From NCBI GenBank assembly GCA_003439945.1, contig QVRM01006564.1:842851-906850 (forward strand): 64,000 nucleotides of DNA, in the 5' to 3' direction. The position numbers and the translations under genes are program-made. The notes under the pieces were generated by a model. The model made no database searches. It saw only the letters and a list, made by a program, of their open reading frames with translations, and was not told where the DNA came from. Numbering within the stretch: the first letter of the stretch is position 1; every line of letters begins with the position of its first letter. This stretch comes from Dermanyssus gallinae (taxonomy: Eukaryota; Arthropoda; Arachnida; Mesostigmata; Dermanyssidae). Below are positions 48,126 through 60,539 of this stretch, one piece after another.

Positions 48126-48172
48126 GACTTGGGGTAACGTCGGGCGGTTGGAGTGAGTCAAAGCAAGACATT
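47962..48172. repeat. Interlocked inverted repeats (A-B-A'-B') with (TA)n
   Basis: A at 47962-47988 is inverted as A' at 48059-48085 (GAACATACAAGCATTCACCC against its near-complement). B at 47987-48031 is inverted as B' at 48128-48172 (CTTGCTTTGACTCACTCCAA against TTGGAGTGAGTCAAAGCAAG); the 45-base B arms differ at only a few bases. (TA)n arrays precede A (47906-47955) and separate A' from B'. The order A B A' B' is that of a pseudoknot, not a simple hairpin. Confidence 0.85.
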
Positions 48173-50230
48173 GTTGTCCGATGGTCGGACGTTGTCACCG
48201 TTTGTCATCATCGCCGTCGTCAGGTTGTTACTACGTAACATCATTATGACTATTATTATGGCTAGCTACTCTTGTAGTTGTTGTTGGCGTTTGTTGTTGT
48301 TATTATTTTTATTATTATTTTTATAAGTATTACGATATACTACAGTCAAGGGTCGAGGAAACGGGGATCGAGCCTGTCTCCATTCGTCCCTGTCCGCCAG
48401 TTGCTGAGTGAGTCAGGACAGATCATCAGGCGACGGACCTGTCGTTCGCCACCAGAACAACGCGATCAACAACAACAACAGCAGAGCAAAAACACAGACA
48501 AAAATACCGCCTCCTACAGCCGCTGCCTTCGTATTCGTTGTTCCCTTCTCTGTCTCTCTTTTGCTATTCCACATTCGCATGCCGCGCTCCAGGCTGTTTC
48601 TTCGTTCAACGAAAACAACAATGAACAGCAATGCAGCAGCAGCACCAGCAACAACAATAAAGAATCTGCGAACAGCGCGACCAAGTAGACTGGCGTAGTA
48701 GCTTTGCTGACGTTGCTACTATATGTATTGTATGACTACTCCTACCGCTTACCACGCAGACTAAAAATAAATAGGACAATCGTAGGGTGATGTATATATA
48801 TATATATAGTCTAACAAGACCAGAACCTCGAAGACGAAAAAAACGCGTTGTTGTTGTTGCTGTTGCCGTTGTTATGCTTATTCGGTCGGAACCGAATGTA
48901 CCATATCTCCGAAAATGCTGTCCAAAGAGCCAAGGCGACGAAAGGTGATGGCTATAGTTAGTGACGCTTGGTGGCGGTATATGCGTGTCGAGAAGCGGCT
49001 ATGTCAGCTTGTTTATCTGTCAGAGGCGCTGTCTTGAAAAACACAAACACCAAAAAATCAGGCATCAAGTGACCAATTTCGCCACGTCCATTTATGGATC
49101 TCGTTCGCCGTCGGTATTGCTCCGTATGTCTGACTCTCAACTGGAGCTACTACCACAACAACAATTATAGTATTAGTAAGGAAAGCACTCGTAGACATTA
49201 TGATATTATGCAATACGGAGTCTTCCGGAGAGACAAGACTTCTATCATTGTAGCATGATCCCACCAACTTATTCGTGTATATTTATATATATATATATAT
49301 ATATATAGGACGTTGTGCATTTTCATCATGAAAACGTTTGCTACCAATTGAAAATTGGTCGGCTGCTACAAACTGATCGTGAAAACAGTCTCGAGATCGT
49401 CGAATTCACGATTGACGCAGCAGTAGATCTGCAGTGATCAGCCAACTTCGCTAAGATTAACAAACCAACGGCTCAGGGCAACCGTCTTCTCAGTGTAGTG
49501 TTGTATAGCCAAACAAGGTTGTTTAGCCTTTGTCTAGTCTCTTCTCGCAGGCCACTTTTTATGCTTTGTTGACTTATAAAGAAATGACGTTGCTTTTTTT
49601 ACTTATGTATAATCCTGTTATTGTTGCGGTTGTCACTGCTGTTGTTGTTGGTGTTGAAGATATTTTGAGAATGCGCACAGCAGAGCTATATTCTCTTAAT
49701 GGGAAGAAATCTCTCTAGCTGCTGGACCGATAGAAACGACTGCTTTATATATATCGCTGCCCTGTACGCAGATACACTTCTGATGACATACTTCTTGAAA
49801 AGGGAAACTAATCTGCTGTGCAAATAACACTAAGTTATCTGACAGGTGTACAAAATGATCCAAAGTGCAGGATGGAAAAGCACGCTTTGCAAAATGCACT
49901 ATTGCTAGACGCCCAAAAGCACCGTGGTGGGGTCTAAGAAGCCGACACCAGAGTAAGCGCAACGTCATTATTCTGCGTCTGCATAAGTCTCCGTGCATGC
50001 AGTCGTATACCAGTCCAGAGAGTGCATTATGTAACGAGCGTCACGCTGTGCAGTCTGGCAAGCGTCGAAAGCCCAAAATGTCAGCGTTAAGTTGAGCAGG
50101 TAGCCCACAGCCTGCCTTTGAACACGGGTGGTCTGCATTTGTTGATAAGTATATATATTTATATACGCATCCAACATACACGCCAACCCCCGTATAGGCA
50201 TTATACGTACGCCTACATTTACATATATGG

Positions 50231-50265
<35 letters not shown>

Positions 50266-50860
50266 ACGAACATCAACATTTACACTGACTCCGATGCTGT
50301 TCTGGCTTGAGTTCTGGCTACGGCCGTACGCCTGCCTATCGTCAACGGACGTTTTCGGTCAAATGCCGGTAAAAATAACATTGAACGCGCCCTGTATCTC
50401 TGTTCTTCCAGACCTGTTCCATTCTCTGCGGGAAAATAGGCAATGCTTTGGTTGTTGACGCTCGCCACGGCTTATTATCTCTCTCTCTCTCTGTCTGTGT
50501 TTGTCTGTTTTGGCTTATTTCGCGTTCTCTCTCTCTATGTGACTCTGTGTCGCGCATAGAAAAGGTGAACCTTTGTCCGAATCCGAGTCGTCTAAGTAGC
50601 AAAAACGAATGGCAAAATTCATATAGTAATAGCAATGTCAAATAAATGAGCTACAAGCATTTAGTCTCTTAGAGCTAGAGAGACAAATAGAAAGACCGAG
50701 AAAGAGAGAGAGAGAGAGCTCGCAAGAAGGAGAGATAAATAAATAGATATATAGATGAAGAGAGAGCACGAAATCGACCGAGTAAACGGCTGCCAACGGT
50801 CAGGAGGCGAAACAACACGTCGGATGAGCCGTTTAAAGATCGTTCAATTGACAGCATATC
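48173..50860. other. Spacer, no recognised gene
   Basis: Short CAA/TTG tracts, (TA)n at 49282-49307 and 50230-50258, (TC)n at 50479-50490 and (GA)n at 50700-50719. Open frames such as 49998-49696 (minus) have no recognisable domain. Confidence 0.45.
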
Positions 50861-50879
50861 TAAATGTCCGTTGTCTCCT

Positions 50880-51390
50880 CGTCATCATCATCGTCGTCGT
50901 CGCCACCGTTGCCATTGTTGTTGTTGTTGTTTTCCGTAACGGTCACAACGGAATGTGGCTGTGCGAACGAACGACCGTTGTCGCGGCCTCCGGCAATAGC
51001 GGTCTCCACCGCCCCTGCCGACCGACACAGTGGCTGCTGCTGTTGTAGTTGCTGTCGCTGTGGTAGTTGTTGGTGTTGGTGTTTTGTTGTTGTTGTTGTT
51101 GCTGACGCTGCCGCCGTCAAGTAGTCAACAAAGTTGTTGTCGTCGTCGTTGTCGTCGTCGTAGTAATATAATAGAAAGAGTGTCCGTTGTTGAGAGAAGA
51201 CCTCGCCTCGACACATTATTACATAGGTGATTGGTTGCCAGAGGGCCACTGCCGATGCCGCCGCCGCCGCTGGCAGGAACCGAGATCGAACGAGCATCAA
51301 ACATCACTTAGCAACGGCTGCTGCTGCTCTTCAGAACTGAGCCGTGTGATGGCCGTTACGGGGCCATCTTTGCGATACTGCGATGCTGCG
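50880..51390. repeat. Triplet-rich GC-leaning region
   Basis: CAT/CGT triplets at 50881-50905, (GTT)n at 50918-50932, CTG/GTT at 51030-51105 and GTC triplets at 51135-51165. Open frames on both strands translate these as Val, Ser and Asp runs. Confidence 0.6.
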
Positions 51391-51394
51391 CTGC

Positions 51395-51640
51395 CGTGAT
51401 TGTTGTTGTTGCTGGTGTTGGGTTGTTGTTATTGTTGTTGTTGCTGGTGTTGGGTTGTTGTTATTGTTGTTGTTGCTGCTGTTGGGTTGTTGTTAGTGTT
51501 GGTGGTGTTGCTGTTGGGTTGTTGTTAGTGTTGGTGGTGTTGCTGTTGGGGTGTTGTTAGTGTTGGTGGTGGTGGTGTTGTTGTTGTTCTTGTTATTGCC
51601 GTTGTTGCTATTGCTGTTCCTGTTGTTGTTGTCGTAGCTC
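51395..51640. repeat. GTT/GGT minisatellite
   Basis: Imperfect tandem units of about 36 bases built on TTGTTGCTGGTGTTGGGTTG, changing midway to TTGTTAGTGTTGGTGGTGTT. At least six units. Not coding. Confidence 0.85.
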
Positions 51641-51935
51641 ATAAAGATCTATGAATTAGCCGACGCATTGAGAGAAGCCAACGACGTACACCGTCAATCG
51701 TTGCCACAGCGTTGGCGGCGCAGCAGCAGCAGCAACAACAACCCTCACTATGATGACAGTCGAGCACGGCGTCTCCACTAACTCCATGAACGTCAACAAC
51801 GGTAGCAGCAACAACAACCAAAACAACAACAAACTCTACAACGGCCACAGCACAATGGCATTCGATGGGTTCGTTGGGTAGCTAACAACGGCTTTTCTGG
51901 CGGCCGGATGCGCTGGTCCACGTATTTTGCATCCA

Positions 51936-51936
51936 C

Positions 51937-51988
<52 letters not shown>

Positions 51989-52023
51989 GTACTTACATAT
52001 TGGAAAATGACACTGGGTTACGA

Positions 52024-52054
<31 letters not shown>

Positions 52055-52180
52055 AAGCCCGTTCACACACTGCTCGGGCTAGCGAGTGTGCAAACGAAGT
52101 CTATTGAGCGTGACGAAGCGTATAGTCCGAAAGAGGATGTTTTTATGCCAAAAAAACTGTTGTCTGTCAAACCTGTCAGG

Positions 52181-52234
<54 letters not shown>

Positions 52235-52240
52235 AAGTAG
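51936..52240. repeat. Cluster of three (TA)n arrays
   Basis: TA arrays at 51939-51988, 52031-52054 and 52186-52230 separated by unique sequence. Confidence 0.9.
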
Positions 52241-53120
52241 ATACAAAACAAAGGTTAGGAAAACAACAACGCCACAACGCCGTCGAGTAAAACCCGAGTA
52301 AAAAAGCAGGAACGTACTACTTCGTTCGAAATAGCCCAATCAATCAACTTGTGTTTGTTTGGGACTGTGAAAAACGGCCAAGGGGAAAGAGAGAAGAGGA
52401 AGACAAAGGCGCGAACGCCAGCAAGTGTGGGGGGAAATGACATCGTACAGATGGTAATTTCAACAACATCCGCTATTTAAATGACCCGCTGCGGTTGGCT
52501 CGCTAAAACCCCGTCAGGGCGGACTTAGCACAGCCGTCTGTCAGGCGAAAGTCTATATATATATTTATTTTTATATGTGTGTAACGGAGAGAAGAGATAG
52601 AAAGAGATAGAGACGGAGAGAGAAAGACATCATGTGTTAGAAAGCCGCGTCCGGCTGAAGCCAATGGCGTGCATGCCCGCCTTTTCCGACAGAGTCGCAG
52701 TGTTGGCGCTCGAGTCCGTGGGAGTTTCAAACAAGCCGACCAGCTACTATGTTCGATCATACGACGTGTGGGGCAGGCGTATGAGGACAGTCAGGTAGAA
52801 TCTAGCTACCAAATTACAACAACAACAACAACAACAGTAGTTGAGTTGGAGTTGAAAAATAACGTCAACTTTAACTGCGGCTAGCTTTGCTCTCTGTTGT
52901 GAGCCAGATAGGTTACGGTATCAACGTATGCTCTGTGCATATATACGCTGCCAAACATGTATAGTCGTCGTCCTGTAGGTGAATAATGAATTGTCTTAAA
53001 TCAAAAGAATCGACTTGAAGTTAGACATAATAGTATAAGTCGGACTCCAGTGATAATGATAGTTCTAAGATTAGCTGTAGCCTATTATGTCGCAGTAGCA
53101 GTATAGTAAGTAGTAAGTAG
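52241..53120. other. Spacer, no recognised gene
   Basis: Contains (GA)n-rich sequence at 52588-52626 and (CAA)n at 52818-52838. Frame 52669-52884 has no domain. Confidence 0.4.
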
Positions 53121-53275
53121 TATTAAAGAATGGTTCCAGCTCCTCGCCTCTTCGTGAGACCATTTAGGTGAGAGGTTTTTAGTGGGTATTATGCCAACAA
53201 CATCGGCATCGAGTCGCACACTACCCGCTTTGGGTGTGCATAAAATCATTTTTCCCTCTCACCAAAAAAAAGTAG
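53121..53275 (+). repeat. Dispersed repeat D, copy 1
   Basis: It begins TATTAAAGAATGGTTCCAGC and shares about 110 near-identical bases with 59544-59670, including GGTGAGAGGTTTTTAGTGGG and CCAACAACATCGGCATCGAG. It ends in an A-run followed by GTA. Same orientation as copy 2; no pol III boxes seen. Confidence 0.8.
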
Positions 53276-54120
53276 CCGTATGAGGCAGCAGCTAACAAAT
53301 TATTTAATTAAATAAGTGTTTGCAAAAAGGCGCCACGATGCAGATATTGGTATCGTTTCTGCTTCTGCTGCTGCACATAAACAGCAATGACTAATAAACC
53401 ATTACTACTGTTTATGAGGTGGGGGTAGGCAAGTCGACGTTATTTATATTGTAGCTGTTATCATAGGTGGTGGTGTACTTCCCCCATTGCCGTAGGTGGT
53501 TTATGTTTGTCTGACACGGTGGTTAACCGGCGACGAGCAAAAGAAAATGTCGGTTCAAACCGTTGTCGTTAAGCTAAACGGAGGCGAACACTCAATAACG
53601 GAGTAAACATCAGAATCAGAACAGACAACGGCCGTAGCAACGACAACAGCAACAACAACCAAAACACCTGACTGCACCCGGTAACATATGTCAACATGCT
53701 AATGAGTAGAGCTAACGGTAGACAACATAGTAATTTGTGGGGGACTACTATTGGGGTTGAACATATGTTAATTATCTAGACGTATATATGCCTATACGCA
53801 TAGACGGGCAGAAGCGGAAGTTTGATGGGCTAAGTTTTAATTGGCCGGTTGCCGACTGCATACTGCAACGGAAGCCACCGTTGCATTCAAACATGCTAAA
53901 CAGGAAGTAAAATTGTAGTCCCCCATTGATCCTTTACTGTTCTTTTTTTGTCCACTACGCACTTGTGTTGGGATAAAATTGAGATCAGAATGCAAAGTTA
54001 AACATTGCAACTTAAACATTGGCCTAGCTTAGGACGATGACACTGTTTTCGTACCGCCGGTAATCTGTATAAAGAGGATGTCATATATACATATATTTTG
54101 CACATACATGATTGATCATA

Positions 54121-54164
<44 letters not shown>

Positions 54165-54904
54165 CATATTATCAACTGAGCTAGTCAATTTGGAGGCAAA
54201 ATAACAGACGTTGGCGAGATTGTATCATAGGCAAACACCCCTGAATTGGGTTTCGCTTGACAACACAGATAAGGACAAAGTTGAGACTATTTTTGAAATG
54301 ATTGAATGAAAGAAGACGCACAGGTGTCCCAATTAAGAGGTGGTGCAAAGACACACCATATATATATATATATATATTAGAGGTATGTGCGTATCAATTT
54401 ATTGTGATTTGGTAGTCGCAGCACTGAGTGACGACGAGACGAATTGATAACGGTCATCATATCGGTCCGCACAAGCGTTGGGTTTCGCCATTGCATAGCT
54501 ATGTTGTCTATGTTGTTGCACGTCGATAACAGTCTCGTGGGGAACAGCAGCAACCGGATCAACAGCAAAACCAGTAGTATAACAAGGTATAGAGATACGA
54601 CACAGGCAGCAATAACAACAACAAAGATAATCGCAACATAAACATACGAAATAACGTTGCCATATCAACAAGAATAAGAACAACAATAACAACAACAACA
54701 ACTTCGAGGCTAGTAGCTCAAATGCAACCGTGAGGTACAAACTGACACAGGAGCAACCGGCCGTGTTGATATGCAATGCGTACCCGCTCTGCTTGGACAG
54801 GCTCCTGTGAAGGCACGGATATAATGTGTTGCCTAAGACTATTTGTTTGCTGCTATTTACCAGCCAGTTTGGGTGTTTGTTTGTATTAGGTTGAACTCTT
54901 GTCT

Positions 54905-54907
<3 letters not shown>
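53276..54907. other. Spacer, no recognised gene
   Basis: Unique AT-rich sequence with (TA)n at 54124-54160 and 54358-54377 and CAA tracts near 54675-54700. Frame 54776-54399 (minus) is a repeat-driven Leu/Cys run. Confidence 0.4.
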
Positions 54908-54937
<30 letters not shown>

Positions 54938-54940
<3 letters not shown>

Positions 54941-54954
54941 ATCATAACATATGA

Positions 54955-54996
<42 letters not shown>

Positions 54997-55016
54997 GATT
55001 CATCTGTTATGATCAA
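54938..55016. repeat. Hairpin with (TA)n loop
   Basis: TTGATCATAACATATGAATC at 54938-54957 is inverted at 54997-55016 with one mismatch over 23 bases; the (TA)n between forms the rest of the stem and loop. Confidence 0.85.
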
Positions 55017-55269
55017 TCTCATCATAATAGATGGATTAACGTAAGGAGCGCGACAACTTTGCGACTAGACACTAGTCAGACTAGCTAACAGACGTCCCAA
55101 AAAATAACCACGAATAATAATTTTACAGCGTCTATTCGACCTGTTATCTCTTATCGTGGCCTATCGTAGCGTAACGTGCGAGAAAAAGAGAAAATGTTGC
55201 CGGAAAAAAAGCGGTGGAAGACGAAGGAAAAGAAGGCACATGGAAAGGAAGCAGGAGGCGCAATAAACA

Positions 55270-55940
55270 CATAAAAAAATAATAATAATAATAACAACAG
55301 CAACGCCGCTGCCGACAACACCAATTATCAATGACGAGATAACAGCATCTAACGCATCTAAGACGATGTGTAACGCTAAGAAGACAACCTGAGCGAAACT
55401 GCGACGAAAACATCAATAGCAGTAACAACAACAACAACAGCGCCGACAACAACAATTATCAATGACGAGGTAACACCAACTAACGCATTTAAGAAAATGT
55501 GTACCGCTAAGAAGACCACTTGAGCAAACATTGCGACGAAAAAATCAGTAGCAGTAATAACAACAATGACAACAACAACGAGGAGAGCAGCAACAACAAC
55601 AACAATAACGAAAATAACAACAACAAGGATAACGACTACGACAGCAACAACAACTTCAGCCACAATAACAACAACAACAACGACGACGACAACAACGAAG
55701 CTAGCTGGAGAACGCTGACAACTGCACCGCCTAAGCACACAATGGCGTCAACTACTCGGCATGGAGCAGATTCGCATGAACATGAACGTACGCGAGTAAT
55801 AGGCGCTACTGGCTCATGTTGAAGCAGCAGCAGCAACAACGACAACACCAGCAGTAACAGCAACAACGACAACACCAGCAGTAACAGCAACAACAACACC
55901 AACAGCAACAACCCAACAACAAGAACAACAATGCCATTAT
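55270..55940. repeat. (AAC)n and (CAG)n tracts
   Basis: Triplet tracts at 55280-55300, 55424-55455, 55556-55705 and 55825-55930. The segment AATTATCAATGACGAG with AAC flanks occurs twice (about 55322 and 55453), and ACGACAACACCAGCAGTAAC twice (about 55837 and 55864), so local duplication has occurred. Confidence 0.8.
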
Positions 55941-56344
55941 GAACATCTGCCACACGCATTGAGAAGGCAACTCGGAAACACTTCCGCTGGCAGAGCTCGC
56001 CTACCTGCTCGATCGCCCGTAGAGCCGCTCGAATCCGGCACGCTGTTTGACTGACGCGGCCCCTGACCGGTTGTATTACAACAGTGTATCCAGCTGACTC
56101 GTTAATTCAATGCGGATGTTTGACAATTCACGTTTGTATTGTTGTTATTGCTATTTGCGACTGTCGCTCTCGTTGTCGTCCGATGCAGGGAGAGAAACTG
56201 CGCATTACTCTTGCGCAGAAAGCTTGTCCCTGTCCCTGTTCCTACCAGCCACTAACTAGAACATTGGCGACTCTGTAACGTACAACAGAGCAGTACGTTA
56301 TACGTAAACAATAAAAATAATAATTACGCACATGCTCACCGCCC

Positions 56345-56393
<49 letters not shown>

Positions 56394-58430
56394 CGTATAT
56401 ATATAAAAATATTGTGCATGCGATTACATATGCATGCATTCGTATTTACAATGCTGTTCGCATTTGTACAAACTAACGAATTATTCACTGGGCGACATAT
56501 TAATTCGTATTTATTTAGAAACTGTGTTTATATCGTACGAAGACACGATTGTCCACTGACTAGCTTTGTTCGGTGTGCAGATAGATGGATATATGAATGG
56601 ACCGACAGAAACGCAATACAATACACTGTGAACGTTACGAAGTCGAATTTAAGAAGCGGTGAAGGTGATCAGCGAGAGTCAGGCGCTCTGCTCCTCAGCA
56701 TCAAGCAGAATAGAACCGAATATGCTGCCGGACCAGCGATGGGTTCACGACAGAACTGCCCGCAAGGAGAAACATTTGATGCGGCGAGAAGAGAGACAGC
56801 TTAAGAGAAACTCGGTGGCATTCTGTTCGGGGCGTTCAAGGTGGTTGCTTATACAGCGGCGACCATCGGAGTCGGGGAGTTTCGCGGCGTTCGTCGGCGA
56901 ATGCCCTTTCTCTTTTGCAAACTTTTGAGGTGAGCGAGTTATTGGCTCCAGGGAGAAAGATTGGGGTTGATAGGTTCGGTGTGGTTGTATGGTTGGGGCC
57001 GATTGCATGTTTAATATTGCCTAACGCTGTCCCTGTGATTGCTAAGTGTCGATTGCGGGCTTCGCTTAGAACTAGAATGCTAGAGGTCAGCGCCGGCCTT
57101 CACCCAATCTGGGGTGAAGGAGGAGCTTGCGACGTAGGAAAAGAAGCGACCTCTGACTAGGCACAAGCTCATTGCCGAGCATTGATCGAAAATGCGGCCG
57201 GACAGGTTGCTACCTCGCGACTGTTTTCCCTAGTCTGCACGTTGCGTCAATTGTCGGGAACTCCACGAGGTCCAAAGCATGCCCAAAGATGCTCTATATG
57301 CAAGGGCGTTGCAACAGGTTAGCGAGAGGTCTGCAGCTGTCACTGAAGAATTTCCTGTTATGCCAGGACACCCTGCGGATCCCCGCCTTCACCCGATCAC
57401 TGAAAAACGTAGCTTTGCTTCCGTTGTGTGGGGGGCACTGTGACCTCCGCCAAGGCCACACGATCGATCAGGCTCCCCCGTCCGCAGCGAGCGTATTCAG
57501 GCGGCGAACGAAACAACGGTATGCTTCTATTGCAAACGAATGCCTGTCTAGAGGAATTTGGCCAGCGTTCGGAGTATCCTTTTTCCCTTCACCACGCGTC
57601 TTGTGGCAGTACTTCGCGTTGTTAGCCCTGACGCGGCAAAACCCCCTGAACAGTTCAGACATGCTTTTCCAACATCAGGCGATAATAATAACACAGACAT
57701 ATTGTAAATATTATATAATTAGTATATTAGTAGTTGTGATAACTGTATTCAATAATAATAGTAATATTAATAAACCCTTGTTGAAAAAATCCACACATTC
57801 ATAGGTGAACATATAGTGCATACATCGAGACAGAAATAGGATGGCCGGTAAAAGCGGAACACATATCAGAGCCACTCATGTATTCTCTACGACGCACCCA
57901 ACGACGGAACAAGCGTCGTTCGTAGAACAATGACAACACCATCAAAAACAGCAGCCACAATAACAACAATACGATACAACACTTCATATTCATATAGTTC
58001 TTACATATTTCAGTATATTATACAACTATACACAATACACTGAAATTGATAACAATTTACACAAATAGTATTACTAAACATAATAATAATAATAAAAATT
58101 AATATTACATCCCTATATAGATTATGATGTTCACCTGTACAAACAAGTGGTCGCTGGTGTAATCATACGACAACCTTACCATACGAGTCGGTATCAATTA
58201 CTCTATTAAACTGCTATAAGCTTTTGTGCTCGTTATAATCAAAATAGTCTATAATATAATATAATTTATTGTGCAGGCCGAAAACTGTGATAGTAATCTA
58301 TAATCTAATATATAACCTCGCGTCGTACTCATTTGACATTAATGACGGTGGCAATGGTTACAAGATTATGAAAACACCAAACGCATTAACAATGATTCTG
58401 AAACTTTTACAAGTTGAACTTTTCTCGTGA
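55941..58430. other. Spacer with unassigned open frames
   Basis: (TA)n at 56346-56405. Overlapping frames at 56385-56804 (plus), 57008-56745 (minus) and 57172-57804 (plus, 210 codons) have no recognisable domain. The GC-rich block 56640-57660 followed by an AT-rich tail with AATAAACCC at 57769 looks like a decayed transposon with a polyadenylated-type end, but no enzyme motif could be read. Confidence 0.3.
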
Positions 58431-58600
58431 TTAATTCAATGGTGCTCTGTTCCAGAACTTAAATTCACGATCTCCTGTATGTACGGTATGCCCGCCCCTT
58501 ATCACTGAGCCGCCAGCTTGCTCGGTTGAGTAGAGGATAACCAGTGTTTTCGACGTAGACTTTAAAAGAATAATGATGAGATTAACATCGAAGCCCACCC
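58431..58600 (-). mobile_element. Degenerate tRNA-derived SINE (possible)
   Basis: On the minus strand TGGCGGCTCAGTGATAAGG resembles box A and GATCGTGAATTTAAGTTCTGG a mutated box B about 55 bases on. The box B match is poor, so this is tentative. Confidence 0.35.
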
Positions 58601-58930
58601 CTCTGTCTTGGTGAGAGCCGATGCTCGGTCGATGTAAACGTGGCGGCAGCCTATACAGGCTATTAAGCCCGAAGCTCGGAAGTACTATTCTGTGGACAGT
58701 TGATCGACAAGTTGGCATTTCGAATTAAGTGCTTTGAATACGGTAGCACCAGCTCAATATGGATGAAAGATCCTTTGGTGGTCTTCGGCGGCACGTTGCC
58801 TTACATGCCATTACATACGTACATTGACGAACACGCAGACACACACAGATACACAAATATCAACACACAATAGGTACATTTTAACGCAGTCAAAATTAAG
58901 TAAAAGCGTGTCTAAGCGTGCTACGTACTT
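58601..58930. other. Spacer, nothing recognised
   Basis: No open frame or repeat of note apart from a CACA-rich stretch at 58838-58869. Confidence 0.4.
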
Positions 58931-58934
58931 CTGC

Positions 58935-59060
58935 TAACAAAAACAGCAACAACAGCAACAACAACAACAACAACAGCAGCAACAACAGCAACAACAACAG
59001 CAGCAACAACAACAACAGCAACAACAACAACAGCAGCAGCAACAACAATAACATTATGTA
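58935..59060. repeat. (CAA/CAG)n array
   Basis: About 120 bases of interspersed CAA and CAG triplets. One frame is poly-Gln but has no flanking coding sequence. Confidence 0.95.
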
Positions 59061-59543
59061 TTCAGCTTACACTACTCGAGCGCGATGATGTTCCCATAAC
59101 CTCTCCCTGACCCCCCGCTCCCGAGACGACGCGATCGGTCACCGAACGAGCGTCGTCACGTTGAGCTTCATTCATTCATTAGCGTGAGTAAGTGAGTGAC
59201 AGCAGCGTGAAGACAACGACAATGACGACGACGTAGACATACTTGTAAGGTATAGCAAATAATTAGGAAGTAAGTTCTATGCGTCACGAAACGCAAAACA
59301 GCGTACGACGCCTGTCCATTCAGTCGGACGAATTGCAGTGATCATTAATCGTCGTCGTCGTCGTTGTTGTCGTACTCGGAAGTACTCGCGCGCTCACACG
59401 CTCAATTTCTTCCTTTTTTCTCTACTCTCTCCCCCGGGGAGATGATATACGATGGCTGAAACATGACCGTGTGGCACCGTATTTTGCGCCGTTGAAGCTC
59501 TAGCTAAACCAGTAACAGTAGCAATAGCAGTAATGTTGAAGTA
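59061..59543. other. GC-richer spacer
   Basis: CpG-containing sequence with C-runs at 59110 and 59431. No protein-like frame. It could be regulatory, but no motif is convincing. Confidence 0.3.
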
Positions 59544-59670
59544 ATATTAAAGAATGGTTCCAGCTCCTCGCCTCTTCCTGAGGCCATTTAGGTGAGAGGT
59601 TTTTAGTGGGTATTATGCCAACAACATCGGCATCGAGCCCCACACTACCTCTCGCCATTAAAAAAAAGTA
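59544..59670 (+). repeat. Dispersed repeat D, copy 2
   Basis: Second copy of the repeat at 53121-53275, ending in an A-run then GTA. The copy-specific 3' difference (CCTCTCGCCATTAAAAAAAAG) lies just before the A-run. (TAG)n tracts follow to 59750. Confidence 0.8.
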
Positions 59671-60329
59671 ATGGTGGTAGCAATAGTAGTAGTGGTAGTG
59701 GCAATAGTAGTAGTAGTTCCAAATAAAAATAAAAAGTAGTAGTAGTAGTATGCGAACTAGTTAAGTAATCGCCGTATCGCAGCATTACAGTAGTGGTAGT
59801 TATACCAATTCATATAAATACAAGCAAGCAATTGTTCGCAGAGTTAAGCAGTTCAAGTAATTGTTCTCCTTCCTCGCGTCGTACGTAGAGTAGTCTTCAT
59901 CAGGGCATGAAGTCGTGATGGCCATCGCTGTTGTAGCTGCTGACCCTGTTGCTGTTGTTGTCGTCGTCGTCGTCCGCTACCCTACTCGACCAACTAATCA
60001 GCCGTCCCGTCGTCATGATCCTACAAGAAGCCATTCCCCTCCATCTGCTCCCTCCAGCCGGAAGGGGGGGGGGGTTGCCCAAGTCCCACGCCACGCAGGC
60101 AACAGCCCCACTTATTGCCACCGTGCCGTGCCAGCTTATCACCATCTGTGGTGAGACTTGTGACAGTGTTTATGTACTTCGCGTAGCCATAATCTAGTTT
60201 GTAGTGACGGCAGCGCACAACATGGAGGAAGACAAGCGGGCATGCTGCTACCAAGCGAGGCACAACGTCTCAACGCGCAGAGAACACAACAAAACAAATG
60301 GCAGCGAAAACAAAGACAGGAAGATACAC

Positions 60330-60476
60330 GGACAGGGAGAAGGATAGGGGGGGAGATAGAGATACATAGCGAGAAAGAGAGGGCTGAGATACATAGCGAG
60401 AGAGAGAGGGCTGAGATACATAGCGAGAGAGAGAGACGGGGGCTGAGATACATAGCGAGAGAGAGAGAGAGAGACC
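60330..60476. repeat. Tandem repeat of about 30 bases
   Basis: Four units of GAGATACATAGCGAGAGAGA plus GGGCT-type linker at about 60354, 60384, 60412 and 60444. Unit length varies through GA number. Confidence 0.9.
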
Positions 60477-60539
60477 AAAGGGGGCTTAGCATCATCGGAA
60501 AGTGGGCAGCCTGGCTGGCGTAAATACGCATGTGCTCAC

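Noticed and set aside
57172..57804. 210-codon plus frame
   Set aside because: No domain, overlapping frames on the other strand, tail is AT-rich noncoding; perhaps a decayed transposon but not called a gene.
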